A stretch of DNA of 64,000 bases from Cryobacterium sp. Y11 (lineage in GTDB: Bacteria > Actinomycetota > Actinomycetes > Actinomycetales > Microbacteriaceae): the NCBI RefSeq assembly GCF_002929535.1, contig NZ_PJJO01000056.1:1-64000 (forward strand), written 5' to 3'. How positions within the stretch are numbered: the stretch's first letter is position 1; each line of letters begins with the position of its first letter. Positions 37,346-49,904 of the stretch are shown here, in pieces. The notes beneath the pieces are model-generated. The model searched no databases and had not been told where the DNA came from. It saw only the letters and a list, made by a program, of their open reading frames with translations. Position numbers and translations under genes: made by a program.

Positions 37346-37736
37346 CTAGTTGCCCCCCCCGAGTGGCTTTGTTGTGAATCGCAATGATTACGATTGGAGG
37401 CACGAACACCAAACTGGATAGAAGAATGGCGCCCGATCCCCAGACGATGAGCAAGAATTCGGCGCCAATTACCGCGAGGAGTCCCGCCGCTGCTTGCATC
37501 AGCATGCTGGCCCGTGGCCGTCGGTAACTTTGATCGTTTCTCCAGAGCGGGATATGTCGGTCACTTGCGGCTTGAGCCTCGAGGATCTCCGAACGCGCCG
37601 ATAACGCAAGACCCGCACCGATAAAAAGGATGCTGACAATAAAGGTCAACAAAACGTCCGATCGAAGCTCAGTCGGTAGTGCTCGCGTTTCCCGGACTGT
37701 AGGCCGATTAGCCGCCCCCTGGGACCGTTCGGACAC
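37346..37736 (-). CDS. Membrane protein whose frame runs into GrpB through a G8 tract
   Basis: On the minus strand a frame from GTG 37736 encodes a protein with hydrophobic segments LLTFIVSILFIGAGLALSA and, later, LLAVIGAEFLLIVWGSGAI plus LLSSLVFVPPIVIIAI, ending IHNKATRGG. As written, a run of eight G at this point keeps the frame open into grpB. With seven G the frame would read GGN and stop at TAG (37346-37348), giving a natural ~130-residue membrane protein. The coordinates assume that shorter product. No good ribosome site is seen. The layout resembles its neighbour at 37708-38097. Confidence 0.5.
37353..37360. repeat. Homopolymer run of eight C (G8 on the coding strand)
   Basis: A run of eight C on the plus strand lies exactly at the junction of the membrane-protein and GrpB frames. 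Loss of one base brings an immediate TAG into frame. It could be a slippage site or a sequencing-length error. Confidence 0.7.
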
Positions 37737-38097
37737 GGGCCATAGGCATTGGCCGGGACACCTGACCGATCAATTGAGACTCATGCCCTGTTCCTGATGT
37801 TCTATGGGCATTGGTGAGTGCGACCCCGCCGAAGACAAGGAGTCCTGCGCCAATGCTCCGCATCGCGATGGATCCAGCCGGGATGACCGGAGGATTCCGG
37901 TTGAAGGGGATTCTCGTGTCGGGGTTGGCCCGAATGGTGCGGATCAAGGACGCGATGAAGAGCACGGCTCCCACGACTGCCGCAATCCACTCAAACACAT
38001 CCATGCCGCTGAGCACACTAATGCGGACCTGCGGGTTTTCCAGCTCGGGTTGCTCTGGCTCCCCAACCTCCCGTTGCTCGTCAGCGAAGGCGCTCAT
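37708..38097 (-). CDS. Small membrane protein, hypothetical
   Basis: A 129-residue protein with an acidic N-terminus and two TM segments: WIAAVVGAVLFIASLIRTI (about 39-57) and SIGAGLLVFGGVAL (about 82-95). Between them lies IPFNRNPPVIPAGS. The same plan, TM then IPxxRN then AAAGLLAVIGA-like TM, recurs in the next gene, so the two may be diverged duplicates. The genes overlap by 29 bases. ATG at 38097 and GTG at 38103 are both possible starts. Confidence 0.6.
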   Translation of the reverse strand: MSAFADEQREVGEPEQPELENPQVRISVLSGMDVFEWIAAVVGAVLFIASLIRTIRANPDTRIPFNRNPPVIPAGSIAMRSIGAGLLVFGGVALTNAHRTSGTGHESQLIGQVSRPMPMARVRTVPGGG

Positions 38098-38103
38098 CGA
38101 CAC

Positions 38104-38360
38104 GGGTGATGCAGCCTGACAGCGTCTCGACAGCAGCCAAGACGCGAACGGACGGATCAGGAACTTGATGTGACGATTTCACGCAACGGGAACGGCGTCC
38201 AAGACATCCGAACGGGCGATCTACGACTTTCGCTCGATTTCCGTTGGACTCGTCTACAGTGCGTCACCCTATGCGACTTCGGGTCGTGCGATACCGGATG
38301 GACTGTGCGGTGATCCGGTGTTCCCGGATGGTCCTTCTGAGAAGTAAATTGGATGGACTT
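38104..38360. other. Intergenic stretch before the transposase remnant
   Basis: No credible gene. I could not identify a clear insertion-sequence terminal repeat. The transposase frame continues upstream here but without family similarity. Confidence 0.4.
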
Positions 38361-38495
38361 ATGGAACAGAAAACGTATGGGCGTTTCACCCCGCAACTTC
38401 GGGCGGATGCGGTGCGCCGCGTTGCGGAGAGTGAGCAGTCGATCGTGAAGGTTGCGGTCGAGATCGGCATCGATCACCGCACCTGGTGGTGGTGA
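38361..38495 (+). pseudogene. Truncated transposase (OrfA-type helix-turn-helix)
   Basis: A 44-codon fragment starting MEQKTYGRFTPQLRADAVRR and continuing SIVKVAVEIGIDHRTW before a stop. This is the N-terminal helix-turn-helix of HTH_Tnp_1 transposase OrfA proteins (IS3-type), which normally run about 90-100 residues. The rest of OrfA and all of OrfB are absent. It marks the right part of the accessory block as formerly mobile. Confidence 0.65.
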
Positions 38496-38859
38496 CCCCG
38501 GCTTTGAGGACCCAATCGGCCTAGCGTTCGGAGGAGAGCGTAACGTCGTGCTGCGCTGCCGAAGAGGCGCGAAGTCGTGAATCCACGCTCCGCCGTCGAA
38601 TCGGCCGCACTCTTCCCGACGCGGCGCAACTCGAGGTATTTCTCGCGCAGCCCGCGATATCCGACTTCTTTGTCAATGCCAGCGTCGCGGGCGAACGGTT
38701 TGAGAGCGCAGCTCTCCTGACCCACACTGTGTCGAACAACACGGGGGACAGGCTGATCAGATCGTGTTCTGTCGCCGGAAGATATCCACCGCACCGTGGC
38801 TCCACAGATTTTTTGTGGATAACTCTGCGGTGTGCCCTCGGCTGGCTCATTCTGGGCGC
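38496..38859. other. Gene-free stretch after the transposase remnant
   Basis: Open frames on both strands lack family similarity and ribosome sites. It is probably decayed mobile-element or boundary DNA between the accessory block and the conserved backbone at 38.86 kb. Confidence 0.45.
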
Positions 38860-39264
38860 ATGACAATCACAACGAAACTCGAAGATGCCCCGCCAGTGAC
38901 CACATTGCAGGAGGCTCGCACGCGTGTCTTCGACCTGGTCGGCCACGCCATCCGTCGACAGCTCTGGCTCATGTTGCTCGATCTATATGGCCAACAGCTG
39001 TCGGTGCTGATCCCGATTGATGGCATTCCGGTGCGGCCCGAGCCCGGGTCGACCCTGCCCTTCGCCGTGAGGATCAACGACATGCTCACCCAAGAGGCCC
39101 CCGGCGGCAGCATCATTTTGACGCTCGAGCGACCGGGCTCTGCAGCCCTCACCGCCCCCGATCAGGTCTGGGCGACCGAATTGACGGAGTCATTTGGCAA
39201 GCTCATGCGCATCACCGGACTGTTCGTCGCGCACGACGACGGAGTCGCCGTGCTCACGCCCTAG
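38860..39264 (+). CDS. Conserved hypothetical protein upstream of aroQ
   Basis: A 134-residue protein, mostly alpha/beta, with no recognised motif. The sequence LWLMLLDLYGQQLSVLIPI and GGSIILTLERPGSAAL suggest a compact soluble domain. Its base composition matches the backbone, so it marks the return to conserved genome. CATTCT lies six bases before the ATG at 38860, and no clear ribosome site is seen. Its TAG stop is part of the -10-like TAGGCT before aroQ. Confidence 0.75.
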   Translation: MTITTKLEDAPPVTTLQEARTRVFDLVGHAIRRQLWLMLLDLYGQQLSVLIPIDGIPVRPEPGSTLPFAVRINDMLTQEAPGGSIILTLERPGSAALTAPDQVWATELTESFGKLMRITGLFVAHDDGVAVLTP

Positions 39265-39267
39265 GCT
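39262..39267 (+). promoter_or_regulatory. Possible -10 element of aroQ (leaderless)
   Basis: TAGGCT ends six bases before the aroQ ATG. The first three bases are also the stop codon of the preceding gene, so coincidence is possible. Confidence 0.35.
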
Positions 39268-39273
39268 GTGACA

Positions 39274-39708
39274 ATGAGTACAGTTCTGGTTCTGAACGGT
39301 CCGAATCTCGGACGCCTCGGCAGTCGCGAGCCCGACGTATACGGGTCGGCGAACCTGGACGACCTGCGGGCGCTGCTTCGGGCATCCGCTCGTGAGGGGG
39401 TCGTGATTGATCTGCGGCAGACCGATGACGAGGCCGAGCTCATTCACTGGCTCTACGAAGCCGTCGATGAGCGGATGCCGGTGATCCTGAATCCGGCTGC
39501 GTTCACGCACTACAGCTATGCCTTGCGGGATGCGGCAGCGCTGGTGACCAAGGCCGGCCTGCCGCTGATCGAGGTGCACATCTCCAACCCGCATGCCCGC
39601 GAGACGTTTCGCCACACCAGCGTCGTGAGTGCCATCGCGACCGGAGTCATTGCCGGCCTCGGGTTCAACTCGTATCGGCTCGCGCTGGACTTTGTCACCC
39701 AGCCGTAA
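39274..39708 (+). CDS. aroQ: 3-dehydroquinate dehydratase, type II
   Basis: A 144-residue type II dehydroquinase that converts 3-dehydroquinate to 3-dehydroshikimate. The start VLVLNGPNLGRLGSREPDVY holds the catalytic Arg and Tyr; NPAAFTHYSYALRDA and EVHISNPHARETFRH complete the site. ATG at 39274 is preferred over GTG at 39268. In relatives it usually lies right after aroB; here the accessory block intervenes. Confidence 0.95.
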   Translation: MSTVLVLNGPNLGRLGSREPDVYGSANLDDLRALLRASAREGVVIDLRQTDDEAELIHWLYEAVDERMPVILNPAAFTHYSYALRDAAALVTKAGLPLIEVHISNPHARETFRHTSVVSAIATGVIAGLGFNSYRLALDFVTQP

Positions 39709-39730
39709 CACAGCTTTCCCGGCATTGCCT

Positions 39731-39760
39731 TTGGCAAGCTGAGGCTTCGACACGTACACT
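39731..39760 (+). promoter_or_regulatory. Putative efp promoter
   Basis: TTGGCA (39731-39736) and TACACT (39755-39760) are 18 bases apart, placing the start about 50 bases before the efp ATG. Confidence 0.5.
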
Positions 39761-39816
39761 CGACAAGGTGCCATTTGCACCCGCGCACCTTCTCAATTGA
39801 ACGGAACACCCCTCTC

Positions 39817-40380
39817 ATGGCTTCTACCGCTGATATCAGAAACGGCGTCGTACTCAATATGGATGGCCAGCTTTGGGCCGTTGTCGAGTTTCAGCACGTT
39901 AAGCCGGGCAAGGGTGGCGCCTTCGTTCGTACCAAGATGAAGAACGTCGTTTCGGGCAAGACCGTTGACCGCACGTTCAACGCCGGTGCCAAGATCGAGA
40001 CCGAAAACGTCGATCGTCGTGACTTTCAGTACCTCTACAACGACGGCGATTCCTACGTTTTCATGGACGTCGCTGACTATGACCAGATCACCGTCTCTGC
40101 TGCGGTCGTCGGGGATGCGAGCAACTTCATGCTCGAAAACCAGGCCGTGACCGTTGCGCTGCACAACGGAAACCCGCTGTACGTCGAACTGCCGGCATCC
40201 GTCACGCTGGAGATCACCTACACCGAGCCGGGCCTGCAAGGCGACCGTTCCACCGGTGGCACCAAGCCGGCCACCGTCGAGACCGGGTACCAGATTCAGG
40301 TTCCGTTGTTCCTGGAGCAGGGCACCAAGGTCAAGGTCGACACCCGCACCGGCGACTACCTCGGCCGCGTCAACGAATGA
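39817..40380 (+). CDS. efp: Translation elongation factor P
   Basis: A 187-residue factor that relieves ribosome stalling at polyproline. Three beta-barrel domains are present. The tip loop [16 protein letters not shown] carries the lysine that contacts the P-site tRNA region. ATG at 39817 matches the conserved [10 protein letters not shown] start. The nusB ATG overlaps its stop (ATGA). Confidence 0.97.
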   Translation: MASTADIRNGVVLNMDGQLWAVVEFQHVKPGKGGAFVRTKMKNVVSGKTVDRTFNAGAKIETENVDRRDFQYLYNDGDSYVFMDVADYDQITVSAAVVGDASNFMLENQAVTVALHNGNPLYVELPASVTLEITYTEPGLQGDRSTGGTKPATVETGYQIQVPLFLEQGTKVKVDTRTGDYLGRVNE

Positions 40381-40796
40381 GCGCACGTACCAAGGCACGC
40401 AAGCGCGCCATCGACATTTTGTACGCCGCCGATGTTCGCCAGATCAGCATTCCAGAGTCGCTCGCAACCGAGGCAGAGCGCGCCGCAAGCGAGCCGGCTC
40501 GACTCGTGTCCTGGCTGTATGCCCGTGAACTCGTCGACGGGGTCGTCGACCACCGCGAAGAGATCGATGAACTGATCGAGACCTATTCGCAGGGCTGGTC
40601 GCTGGCCCGCATGCCCAACATCGATCGCGCCATTTTGCGCATCGGCATCTGGGAAATTCTCTACAACGACGCCGTCCCGCACGCCGTCGCCATCGATGAA
40701 GCCGTTGAAGCGGCCAAAATTCTCTCAACGGATGACTCGGCCGGCTTCGTCAACGGTCTGCTGGGCAAGATCGCTCAAACCGCGCCATCGGCATAA
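40377..40796 (+). CDS. nusB: Transcription antitermination factor NusB
   Basis: A 139-residue all-helical RNA-binding protein that joins S10/NusE on boxA RNA for rRNA antitermination. [20 protein letters not shown] at the start and [12 protein letters not shown] in the C-terminal half are characteristic. It overlaps efp by four bases, and efp-nusB is the usual actinobacterial pair. Confidence 0.95.
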   Translation: MSARTKARKRAIDILYAADVRQISIPESLATEAERAASEPARLVSWLYARELVDGVVDHREEIDELIETYSQGWSLARMPNIDRAILRIGIWEILYNDAVPHAVAIDEAVEAAKILSTDDSAGFVNGLLGKIAQTAPSA

Positions 40797-40854
40797 CCAC
40801 CAGCAGAATGCTGGAACGCCGGTTGCGGCCGGCCCGTCACCGAAGGACACGAAG

Positions 40855-41841
40855 ATGACCAGCACCGGACAAGGCGCCCAGCCCAATCAGCCAGATCAGA
40901 ACGGCGAGCAGGGCCAGCCAAACCCGTATACGGCCCCCGCGCCCGACGCCCGTCTGACACCGCCATTCTCGATGACACCGAAGACCAACACCCTGGCCAT
41001 TGTCGCCTTCGTGTCGTCGTTCTTCGTTGGGCTGGTCGGCGTGATCTGCGGCCACATCGCGCTCGGGCAGATTCGTGCCCGCGGCGAGGTCGGCCGTGGT
41101 TTTGCGCTGGCTGGCCTCATCATCGGGTATGTAAGCACCGCTCTGTTCGTTATCGTGGTCGCTCTGGCGATCATTTTTGCTTCCGCTGTTGCCGCGTTCT
41201 TTGTTGCCCTGGGATCTGATTCGGGATCGTTCAGTTCGTCAGCACCCGGGTCCAGTGCGCCGCTGCCAACCGGTCAGGTCGGGGCGGCCAATTTCGATAA
41301 AGGGTATCTCGAATTCGGCACCGGAACGGTGATCGTCGACGAGTACGTCGACTTGATGTGCCCGTTCTGCGCGCAGTTTGAACAGACCAACGGAGAACTG
41401 CTGGCCGCGGGCGTCGAGAGCGGCGTGATCACCCTGCGCGTGCACTCGCTCACCTTCCTCGACCGAGCCTCGCAGGGAACGAACTATTCATCAAGGGCGT
41501 CTGCCGCCCTCACCTGCCAGGCTACGCTCAACCCCGACAGCACTCTCGCCTATCTCTCGGCGCTGTTCGCTCAGCAGCCGACGGAAAACACATCCGGGCT
41601 CAGCGACGCCGAACTGATCGACCTCGCACCGGGTAACGTGAGTATCGTCGACTGCGTGGAATCTGGCGATTATCAGGTCTGGTCGCAGAACAACACCGAC
41701 GCTGCCCTGACCGGCCCGATCGAGGGCGCGGAGATCGAGGCCGTCAGTGGCACCCCGACCATTCTTGTTGACGGTCGCCAGTACCGCGGCAGCCTGAGCG
41801 ATCAGGCCGAGTTCGCCGCCTTCGTCGCCGGAGCGTTCTAA
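40855..41841 (+). CDS. DUF4190 membrane protein with DsbA-like thioredoxin domain
   Basis: A 328-residue protein in two parts. A Pro/Gln-rich cytoplasmic N-terminus leads to a two-TM DUF4190 segment (LAIVAFVSSFFVGLVGVICG, GHIALGQIRARGEVGRGFAL and LIIGYVSTALFVIVVALAII). After a Ser/Pro linker the outer domain is thioredoxin-like, with DLMCPFCAQFE giving a CxxC redox pair and GTPTILVDGRQYRG as the cis-Pro loop. It is likely a membrane-bound thiol-disulfide oxidoreductase. GAAGGA precedes the ATG at 40855. Confidence 0.88.
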   Translation: MTSTGQGAQPNQPDQNGEQGQPNPYTAPAPDARLTPPFSMTPKTNTLAIVAFVSSFFVGLVGVICGHIALGQIRARGEVGRGFALAGLIIGYVSTALFVIVVALAIIFASAVAAFFVALGSDSGSFSSSAPGSSAPLPTGQVGAANFDKGYLEFGTGTVIVDEYVDLMCPFCAQFEQTNGELLAAGVESGVITLRVHSLTFLDRASQGTNYSSRASAALTCQATLNPDSTLAYLSALFAQQPTENTSGLSDAELIDLAPGNVSIVDCVESGDYQVWSQNNTDAALTGPIEGAEIEAVSGTPTILVDGRQYRGSLSDQAEFAAFVAGAF

Positions 41842-41865
41842 CCCGGCCGTTCCCTACCGGCCGGG
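41842..41865. other. GC-rich hairpin between the thioredoxin-like gene and the pyr leader
   Basis: CCCGGCCG at 41842-41849 and CGGCCGGG at 41858-41865 form an 8-bp stem with an 8-base loop directly after the upstream stop. No T run follows. It may be a U-less terminator. A TAGGGT hexamer (41875-41880) just downstream is a candidate pyr operon -10. Confidence 0.45.
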
Positions 41866-41892
41866 GGAGCGGCTAGGGTAGATACAACTTAG

Positions 41893-41932
41893 ACATCCTT
41901 TAATATCCGTCCTGTGAGACGGGGAAGGAGGT
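41893..41932 (+). promoter_or_regulatory. PyrR-binding RNA element in the pyr operon leader
   Basis: The leader folds as an outer stem CCTT (41897-41900) with AAGG (41925-41928) and an inner stem CCGTC (41907-41911) with GACGG (41918-41922), capped by CTGTGA. This matches the conserved PyrR-binding loop of actinobacterial pyr leaders. The outer stem covers AAGGAGG, the pyrR Shine-Dalgarno sequence. UMP-bound PyrR should therefore block its own translation. The mechanism is inferred from known homologous leaders. Confidence 0.8.
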
Positions 41933-41938
41933 CGGCAT

Positions 41939-42481
41939 TTGGCGCACATTGTGCTCACTCAGGCTGACATCACCCGCGCGTTGACTCGAATCGCCCATGA
42001 GATTTTGGAGTCCAATCGTGGTCCGGACAATCTCGTCATCCTCGGTATTCCGACCAGGGGCGTGATTCTGGGCCGGCGCATCGCCGAGATTATCCAACGC
42101 ATCGAACCGGCAGCAAGCGGCGTGCGGGTCGGATCCCTCGACGTCACGCTCTACCGCGACGACCTCGCACACGGGCGCACCCGCACCCCGTCACGCACCC
42201 AGGTTCCCGGCAGTATCAACGGGACAACCGTGGTGCTCGTCGACGACGTGCTCTACTCGGGCCGCACCATCCGCAGCGCTCTCGATGCGCTCGGTGACCA
42301 CGGCCGCCCCACCATCGTGCGCCTCGCCGTGCTCATCGATCGCGGGCACCGCGAGTTGCCGATTCGCGCCGACTTTGTTGGCCGTAACCTGCCGACCGCG
42401 ACGGATGAACGCATCAACGTGCACATCAATGAGGTCGACGGCGACGAGTTCGTCTCGATTGACGGGGGGAGCAACCGATGA
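41939..42481 (+). CDS. pyrR: Pyr operon regulator / uracil phosphoribosyltransferase PyrR
   Basis: A 180-residue phosphoribosyltransferase-fold RNA-binding regulator of pyrimidine synthesis. The PRPP motif is [33 protein letters not shown] is also typical. The start is TTG at 41939, unusual but fixed by the excellent AAGGAGG seven bases upstream and by the PyrR-type leader. The pyrB ATG overlaps the stop (ATGA). It is first gene of the pyrimidine operon. Confidence 0.95.
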   Translation: MAHIVLTQADITRALTRIAHEILESNRGPDNLVILGIPTRGVILGRRIAEIIQRIEPAASGVRVGSLDVTLYRDDLAHGRTRTPSRTQVPGSINGTTVVLVDDVLYSGRTIRSALDALGDHGRPTIVRLAVLIDRGHRELPIRADFVGRNLPTATDERINVHINEVDGDEFVSIDGGSNR

Positions 42482-43440
42482 GACACCTGCTCTCGACCAA
42501 AGACCTGGCCAGGGACGACGCGATCACCCTGCTTGACATCGCCGAGGACATGGCGGATGTCGCCCAGCGGGAGGTCAAAAAACTCCCCACCCTGCGCGGC
42601 AAGACGGTCGTCAACCTGTTTTTCGAAGACTCTACCCGCACCCGCATCTCGTTCGAAGCTGCAGCTAAACGGCTCAGCGCCGATGTCATCAACTTCAGCG
42701 CCAAGGGGTCCAGCGTCTCCAAGGGTGAAAGCCTCAAGGATACCGCCCAGACCCTCGCCGCGATCGGCGCCGACGGTGTCGTGATCCGCCATCCGGCCTC
42801 TGGCGCCCCCGCTGTGCTCGCCGCGAGTGGATGGATCGATGCCGGCATCATCAACGCCGGCGACGGCACCCACGAGCATCCCACCCAGGCGCTGCTCGAC
42901 GCCTTCACCATCCGGCGCCGCATTCACGGCGCTGCCTCGCGTGGACGCGGCCTTGACGGCGTTACCGTCACGATCGTCGGCGACGTGCTGCATTCCCGGG
43001 TGGCCCGCTCCAACCTCTGGTTGCTGACCGTTCTCGGCGCCGAGGTCACATTTGTCGCTCCGCCAACCCTGGTGCCAAGCGATACCTCGCTCTGGCCGGC
43101 GCGGTTCAACTTCGACCTCGACGACGCGATCGACGCTGCACCCGACGTGGTCATGATGTTACGAATTCAGACCGAGCGGATGAGCGCGGCCTTCTTTCCC
43201 AGCACCCGTGAGTATTCCCGAGTATGGGGCCTCGACGAGGCGCGATTTGGCCGGCTCGGCCCAGCTAGCATTGTTATGCACCCCGGCCCGATGAATCGCG
43301 GCCTGGAAATCTGCTCTGCGGCGGCGGACTCCGCCAATTCGACCGTGCTCGAGCAAGTCACCAACGGTGTGTCCGTGCGAATGGCCGCGCTCTATCTGCT
43401 CTTATCCGGTGATCGGAAGGAATTGAAGAATGTCGATTGA
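42478..43440 (+). CDS. pyrB: Aspartate carbamoyltransferase catalytic subunit
   Basis: A 320-residue transferase that joins carbamoyl phosphate and aspartate, the second step of UMP synthesis. The carbamoyl-phosphate site is [29 protein letters not shown] binds substrate, and [11 protein letters not shown] is near the end. No pyrI regulatory subunit is present nearby. It overlaps pyrR by four bases and pyrC by about 11. Confidence 0.97.
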   Translation: MRHLLSTKDLARDDAITLLDIAEDMADVAQREVKKLPTLRGKTVVNLFFEDSTRTRISFEAAAKRLSADVINFSAKGSSVSKGESLKDTAQTLAAIGADGVVIRHPASGAPAVLAASGWIDAGIINAGDGTHEHPTQALLDAFTIRRRIHGAASRGRGLDGVTVTIVGDVLHSRVARSNLWLLTVLGAEVTFVAPPTLVPSDTSLWPARFNFDLDDAIDAAPDVVMMLRIQTERMSAAFFPSTREYSRVWGLDEARFGRLGPASIVMHPGPMNRGLEICSAAADSANSTVLEQVTNGVSVRMAALYLLLSGDRKELKNVD

Positions 43441-44812
43441 CGGATTGCAGCACCACGGCATGCAAGAAAACTGGCTCATCCGGGGCGCGACCCTGCCGGA
43501 CGGCACGCGCACCGACATCCGTTTGACCGGCACTCGCATTGCCGAACTCGGCACCGGCCTGTCGCAGAGCGGTGAGAGCCTGATCGATGCCGACGGCTTG
43601 CTGGCGCTGCCAGGGCTCGTCGACCTGCACGCCCACCTGCGCGAGCCCGGCTACGAGCACAGCGAAACGGTGCTGAGCGGCAGCAGGGCTGCTGCGCGCG
43701 GCGGCTTCACGAGCGTGTTCGCCATGGCAAACACGCTTCCGGCCCAGGACACCGCCGGTGTGGTCGAGCAGGTGCTTGCCCTTGGCGAAAGCGCCGGCTA
43801 CGTAGACGTGCAGCCGATCGGCGCCGTCACCGTGGGGTTGGCCGGCCAGCAACTGGCCGAACTCGGCGCGATGGCGTCGAGCCGCGCCCGGGTTCGGGTG
43901 TTCTCCGATGACGGATTCTGCGTCTCGGACCCGCTGCTCATGCGCCGCGCGCTCGAATACGTGAAGGCCTTCGACGGGGTCATCGCCCAGCACTCCCAGG
44001 AACCACGCCTCACCGAGAAAGCCCAGATGAACGAGGGTGCGGTGTCGGGTGAACTCGGACTCGTGGGTTGGCCAGCCGTCGCCGAAGAGTCCATCATCGC
44101 CAGGGACGTGCTGCTGGCCGAGCATGTCGGGTCCCGCCTCCACGTCTGCCATGTTTCTACCGCCGGTTCGGTCGACGTGATTCGCTGGGCCAAGGCCCGC
44201 GGCATCAACGTCACCGCCGAGGTCACCCCGCATCACCTCTTACTGACCGAAGACCTCGTGCGCGGCTACGACGCCCGCTTCAAGGTCAACCCGCCGCTCC
44301 GGCGCCGCGAAGACGTCGAGGCGCTCCGCGCCGGACTGGCCGACGGCACGATCGATATCGTTGCCACCGACCACGCTCCACACCCGACCGAAAGCAAGGA
44401 CTGCGAGTGGGATGCCGCAGCCAACGGCATGGTCGGGTTGGAATCGGCGCTGTCGGTCGTGCACGCGGCCGTCGTTGCGACGGGGATGCTCGATTGGTCT
44501 GATATCGAACGGGTGCTCTCCCGCACACCGGCACGAATCGGACGCATCCCCGGCCAGGGCAATCCCATCGCGGTCGGCTCACCGGCCGAGCTGACCCTCT
44601 ACGACCCCTCGGCCACCCGCATCTTCGGCCGCGCCGACCTCGCGGGCACGAGCGTGAACTCGCCGTACCTGTCGATGACGCTGCCCGGGCAGGTGCTGTC
44701 GACGTTCCATCGCGGCTATGCCACGGTGTTGGGCGGAACTGTGCAGGACACAATCGCACGCGGTCGCCTCGACATAGCTGGCCACCGAACTGGAGATACC
44801 ACCCATGGATAG
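43430..44812 (+). CDS. pyrC: Dihydroorotase
   Basis: A 460-residue class I dihydroorotase, a zinc hydrolase that closes carbamoyl-aspartate to dihydroorotate. Metal-site motifs are [15 protein letters not shown] and the late TDHAPHP. GGAAGGAA lies before the ATG at 43430. The N-terminus has a short extra segment before [11 protein letters not shown]. It overlaps pyrB and the next gene, so expression is coupled. Confidence 0.96.
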   Translation: MSIDGLQHHGMQENWLIRGATLPDGTRTDIRLTGTRIAELGTGLSQSGESLIDADGLLALPGLVDLHAHLREPGYEHSETVLSGSRAAARGGFTSVFAMANTLPAQDTAGVVEQVLALGESAGYVDVQPIGAVTVGLAGQQLAELGAMASSRARVRVFSDDGFCVSDPLLMRRALEYVKAFDGVIAQHSQEPRLTEKAQMNEGAVSGELGLVGWPAVAEESIIARDVLLAEHVGSRLHVCHVSTAGSVDVIRWAKARGINVTAEVTPHHLLLTEDLVRGYDARFKVNPPLRRREDVEALRAGLADGTIDIVATDHAPHPTESKDCEWDAAANGMVGLESALSVVHAAVVATGMLDWSDIERVLSRTPARIGRIPGQGNPIAVGSPAELTLYDPSATRIFGRADLAGTSVNSPYLSMTLPGQVLSTFHRGYATVLGGTVQDTIARGRLDIAGHRTGDTTHG

Positions 44813-45380
44813 AACCATTCCCGCCATCATCACCGGGCTGGTTCTGCTCGGTGTTCTGATTCTCATGTGGCGCAGCTGGCGGAGGCGCAGCCGACGGGAT
44901 GCCGCGCTCACCGCCGGTTACCCCATGCCGGAAACCGCCGGTGTAACCCTGGCCGGCGCCGAGGCGTACTACGTCGCCACGACACCGCGCGATGCCCCGC
45001 TAGAACGACTCGCCGTGCCCGGCCTAGGCTTTCGCGCCCGCGCCGCGCTGACTGTCACCGAGATCGGAGTCATTCTCGACCTCGACGGTAACCAACCGGT
45101 TTTCGTACCGGCCAGCGCCATCGATGCGGTCGGTGCGGCCCAGGTCGCCATCGACCGTGTGGTCGAAACCGATGGACTCGTCCGTCTCGGCTGGCGGCTG
45201 GCTTCCGGCCCCACGTCGGGTACTACTGCAACCGACGACGACCGCCGCGCCGTTGACAGCTTCTTCCGCATCATCGACCCCCATGATCGAACTCGCCTCG
45301 TCGACTCGATCCGAACCCTGACAGCCTCGGCTACGAGGCCGACCGAGCCTGCGGCCCATCAAGACGAAAGTGAGGCCTGA
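44805..45380 (+). CDS. Membrane-anchored PH-like domain protein in the pyr operon
   Basis: A 191-residue protein with one N-terminal TM helix ([18 protein letters not shown]) and a cytoplasmic beta-rich domain ([20 protein letters not shown], then FVPASAI). The equivalent gene sits between pyrC and carA in mycobacteria as well, so it is a stable operon member, but its function is unknown. It overlaps pyrC by eight bases, and carA starts one base after its stop. Confidence 0.85.
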   Translation: MDRTIPAIITGLVLLGVLILMWRSWRRRSRRDAALTAGYPMPETAGVTLAGAEAYYVATTPRDAPLERLAVPGLGFRARAALTVTEIGVILDLDGNQPVFVPASAIDAVGAAQVAIDRVVETDGLVRLGWRLASGPTSGTTATDDDRRAVDSFFRIIDPHDRTRLVDSIRTLTASATRPTEPAAHQDESEA

Positions 45381-45381
45381 C

Positions 45382-46616
45382 GTGCCCGACTCCACCGCAC
45401 CTGACCAGGCAGAACCAGACCAAGCCGTCGCATCCGCTGTCGTGAAAACAACGTTCTCGGTGACCGACAAGCCCGGACCGGCCGTGCTCGTACTCGAAGA
45501 CGGCCGCCGCTTCGTCGGCCGCAGCTACGGCAGTACGGGCCAGACGCTCGGCGAAATAGTCTTCGCCACCGGCATGACCGGTTACCAGGAAACCCTGACC
45601 GACCCGTCCTACGCCGGTCAGATCGTGCTGATGACCGCCCCGCACGTGGGCAACACCGGCATGAACGATGACGACATGGAGTCCAGCCAGATCTGGGTGG
45701 CCGGCTTCATCGTGCGCGAACCCGCACGCATGGCCTCCAATTTTCGCGCCACCCGCACGCTCGACGATGACCTGAAAGCGCAGGGCGTTGTCGGCATCAG
45801 CGGCATCGATACCCGCGCGATCACCCGCCACATCCGCTCGGCGGGCGCGATGAAAAGCGGAATCTTCTCCGGCGACGAGTTCGAATTGTCCGACAGCGAA
45901 CAGCTGGAGCGTGTGCTCGGTGGCGTTGGAATGCGCGGCCGTAACCTCTCGCTTGAGGTCTCGACCGTCGAACCCTTCTCCGTTCCAGCTCAGGGCGAAC
46001 GCATCGGCTCCGTGGCCGTGCTCGATCTCGGTGTGAAGACCAGCACCCTGACCTACCTCGCCGAACGTGGGTTCGAGGTGCTCGTACTGCCGCAGTCGGT
46101 CACCGCCGAACACGTCTTGTCGCTCAAGCCCTCCGCGCTGTTCTTTTCGAATGGGCCCGGCGACCCGGCCGCCTCCGACGCTCACGTCGATCTGCTGCAG
46201 GAGGTGCTGCGCGCGGGGATTCCCTACTTCGGTATCTGCTTCGGCAATCAGCTGCTCGGCCGAGCGCTCGGCTTTCGCACCTACAAGCTGCCGTTCGGCC
46301 ACCGCGGCATCAACCAACCGGTGCTCGACAAAACCACCGGCCGGGTCGAGATCACCTCGCAAAACCACGGCTTTGCCGTTGACATGCCCATCGAAGGCGT
46401 GCACGAGTCGCGCACCGGCTTCGGCCGGGTCGAGGTCAGCCACTACAGCCTGAACGACCAGGTGGTCGAGGGCATTCGCTGCCTCGACATCAACGCGTTT
46501 TCGGTGCAGTACCACCCGGAGGCAGCCTCCGGTCCGCACGACGCCAACCACCTTTTCGACCGATTCAGAGACGTTGTGCTGGCTTCACAGGGCGCCGTTG
46601 CAGGAGAGACCAAATA

Positions 46617-46617
<1 letters not shown>
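45382..46617 (+). CDS. carA: Carbamoyl-phosphate synthase small subunit
   Basis: A 411-residue glutaminase subunit that delivers ammonia to CarB. The N-terminal domain includes [14 protein letters not shown]. The amidotransferase domain has the nucleophile Cys286 in [14 protein letters not shown] and the His-Glu pair in [14 protein letters not shown] at 45382 is chosen with GAGG seven bases upstream, giving a ~30-residue extension before [12 protein letters not shown]. carB ATG shares a base with the stop (TAATG). Confidence 0.96.

Positions 46618-49900
<3,283 letters not shown>

Positions 49901-49904
<4 letters not shown>

Noticed and set aside
46220-46280. Unusual GICFGNQ around the CarA nucleophile as a sign of inactivity
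   Set aside because: The cysteine and the His-Glu pair are present, and this variation is compatible with active class I amidotransferases.
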